Virus record (IMG/VR): IMGVR_UViG_3300018424_000083
Location: 1-35,427 of that record
DNA: 35,427 nt
Source: a virus
Reading direction: 5' to 3' (one strand)
Below, in pieces: positions 34,137-35,427 of the stretch. Numbering within the stretch: the stretch's first letter is position 1; the number at the start of each line of letters is the position of its first letter. Below the pieces are notes generated by a model. The model was not told the origin of the DNA. It saw only the letters and a program-made list of their open reading frames with translations, and did no database searches. The position numbers and the translations under genes are program-made.

Positions 34137-35084
34137 TTGTTCAACGATCCAGATTCAGCCAAAAAGAAGAAGATCCTTGACGAGGTCTTAGGTCGTCCGT
34201 ACAAGCAGGGGAAGGAATATCTCTACCCTTCCCGCTGCTGCGGGCACCACAAGCCTAAGCTGTCAGTCAACTTCGAAAAGAATGCAGCCAAGTGCTGGGT
34301 TTGTGATTGGAGAACAAAAAACTTACGACGTCTTGTCAGGCGCTGGGGCGATATAAGTCACATCAATAGATGGAAAGATTTTGACGCCGATATTGAGCTA
34401 GGCGACCTAGACAACCTATTCGCTAAGGAAATCGAAAATCCGCAGCGAATCGACCTTCCAAATGAGTTTCAAACGCTTACTGGACGATCTCACCCGCCAT
34501 CATCACGGATGGTCTTCAACTACCTCCGCAAACGTGGGGTAACAGATAAAGATATTCTCTACTGGAAAATCGGCTACTGCGGAAGCGGGGACTACAAGAA
34601 TAGACTCATCCTACCATCATTTGATGAAGAAGGTTACTGTAACTTTTTTACTTCCCGTACATTTGATCACAATGTCTGGCCTCCGTATATGAACGGACCA
34701 GGCAACAAAGACATTATCTTCAATGAACTGCTGATTGACTGGGAACGAGAGGTTACTCTAGTTGAGGGCGTCTTTGACGCAATCGTTGCTGGTGAGAACA
34801 GTATTCCACTGCTCGGCTCAACACTTCGGGAAGACAGCAAACTCTTTATGAAGATCGTAAGGAACGATACTCCAGTGCTGCTTGGGCTGGATGCTGATGC
34901 CCATAAAAAAGCCATGCGACTTGTCAAAGCCTTGCTAGCTTATGATATCGAAGTGCGCCTAATGGACACCTCAGGATATAAAGATATTGGAGAGATGCCA
35001 AGGGACGTATTTCAGCAGCGAAAAGAAGCTGCACCTTTTATTGATTCTGATGCCTATTTATTCAAGATTGCGTTAATGGTATGA
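34137..35084 (+). CDS. DNA primase with zinc-binding and TOPRIM domains
   Basis: The 315-residue product has a zinc-binding N-terminus: CCGHH (C34, C35, H37, H38) and CWVC (C53, C56). A TOPRIM catalytic domain follows, with LVEGVFDA (E210), LLGLDADA (D252, D254) and YKDIGEMP (D283) in the order known from DnaG-type and T4 gp61 primases. These enzymes make RNA primers for lagging-strand synthesis, normally with a replicative helicase. The length is close to T4 gp61 (342 residues), and the enzyme lacks the fused helicase of T7 gp4. The start must be TTG at 34137, since a stop precedes it and the next in-frame ATG would lose the zinc site. TAGGG six bases upstream serves as Shine-Dalgarno sequence, and translation is probably coupled to the HAD gene. 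Confidence 0.9.
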   Translation: MFNDPDSAKKKKILDEVLGRPYKQGKEYLYPSRCCGHHKPKLSVNFEKNAAKCWVCDWRTKNLRRLVRRWGDISHINRWKDFDADIELGDLDNLFAKEIENPQRIDLPNEFQTLTGRSHPPSSRMVFNYLRKRGVTDKDILYWKIGYCGSGDYKNRLILPSFDEEGYCNFFTSRTFDHNVWPPYMNGPGNKDIIFNELLIDWEREVTLVEGVFDAIVAGENSIPLLGSTLREDSKLFMKIVRNDTPVLLGLDADAHKKAMRLVKALLAYDIEVRLMDTSGYKDIGEMPRDVFQQRKEAAPFIDSDAYLFKIALMV

Positions 35085-35093
35085 GGGCTCGGA

Positions 35094-35427
35094 ATGAAAA
35101 TCACTCTTTCTCAAGTTCGGGAGGCTTTAAAGGAAGCTATTCTCGACGAGAAAAAGAAAAGCAAATCTAAAAAGAAGGCTTCGGCAAAGCGGAAGTCCGA
35201 GAAGAAGTCCCGCCGCAAAAAGAGAAAAGCAAAGCGTGATGCGTGCTACCACAAGGTAAAGTCACGTTATAAGGTATGGCCTTCTGCTTATGCTTCTGGC
35301 GCTCTCGTGAAGTGCCGTAAGGTCGGGGCTAAGAACTGGGGCAACAGCAAAAAAGAAAGTCTAGATTTTGACTCCCTCCAGGACGTAATCCAGGAAAAAG
35401 TAGATGAGCTAGTTGAAAAGAAGAAAA
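35094..35427 (+). CDS. Highly basic protein with capsid-targeting-like leader (3' truncated)
   Basis: The frame opens with ATG at 35094, after GAGGG, nine bases past the primase stop, and runs off the window end after 111 codons. The product starts MKITLSQVREALKEAILDEK, close to the leader of the 64-residue protein at 33280. A dense Lys/Arg region follows (about 20-48). Then comes CYHKVKSRYKVWPSAYASGA followed by LVKCRKVGAKNWG, a motif I recall from many phage proteins and possibly the Pfam family called DUF6321; I am not certain of that name. The two cysteines (C52, C74) could hold metal or a disulfide. An LDE at 17-19 fits the (L/I)xE cleavage site of T4-like prohead proteases. A DNA-binding protein delivered into the capsid is plausible but unproven. 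Confidence 0.75.
   Translation, partial: MKITLSQVREALKEAILDEKKKSKSKKKASAKRKSEKKSRRKKRKAKRDACYHKVKSRYKVWPSAYASGALVKCRKVGAKNWGNSKKESLDFDSLQDVIQEKVDELVEKKK

Noticed and set aside
1-35427. tRNA genes, CRISPR arrays, insertion sequences or a defence island
   Set aside because: No cloverleaf-like gap, direct repeat array, terminal inverted repeat or transposase-like product was seen; almost all sequence is occupied by phage genes.

Overview
The window is a near-continuous stretch of a tailed-phage genome. Every recognisable gene lies on the + strand, gaps are mostly under 70 bases, and no host-type gene, tRNA, transposase or CRISPR array is visible. A T4 gp55-type late sigma factor, gp25-type and gp6-type baseplate wedge proteins and a small TOPRIM primase point to a large contractile-tailed virus (myovirus) distantly related to T4. 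The protein style (giant virion proteins and small basic proteins starting M-K/R-I/V-T-x-S-Q) reminds me of large marine T4-like phages. That impression comes from memory, and the host cannot be named from this sequence.

Layout. (1) 1-840: the 3' part of a late sigma factor and a small helical protein that may be its gp33-like partner. (2) 843-12305: baseplate and tail-tip genes. These are a spike-like protein ending in an M23 peptidase, a conserved virion protein, a 1863-residue protein of unknown fold, gp25, gp6 and a DNRLRE-like protein. (3) 12302-29357: giant virion proteins of 3172, 1225 and 972 residues with a 301-residue protein between the first two. The largest has a LamG-like domain, a segment resembling P2 tail protein I, and an inserted beta domain. 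(4) 29427-32680: a 318-residue virion protein and two paralogous virion proteins of 364 and 392 residues. (5) 32692-35427: the change from late to early genes. It holds a RuvC-like nuclease, a small basic protein, a clear sigma70-type promoter, a HAD nucleotidase-like protein, a TOPRIM primase and a second basic protein cut by the window end.

How the parts fit. Genes from 843 to 32680 look like one late transcription unit with tight spacing and start-stop overlaps, probably driven by the late sigma factor at the left end. The products probably build the baseplate, tail tip and fibres or their adaptors, with the M23 domain opening peptidoglycan during entry. The right end changes to DNA metabolism behind a host-type promoter.

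The most interesting signals are three. A sequence TAYTTANNNTATG abuts three start codons with weak or absent Shine-Dalgarno sequences. An N-terminal leader (consensus M-K/R-I/V-T-x-S-Q-V-R-E-A) is shared by two small basic proteins and followed by T4-type prohead-protease-like sites, suggesting delivery into the capsid. The TOPRIM primase starts at TTG directly after, and in frame with, the stop of the HAD gene. I found no defence island or clearly new enzymatic system.
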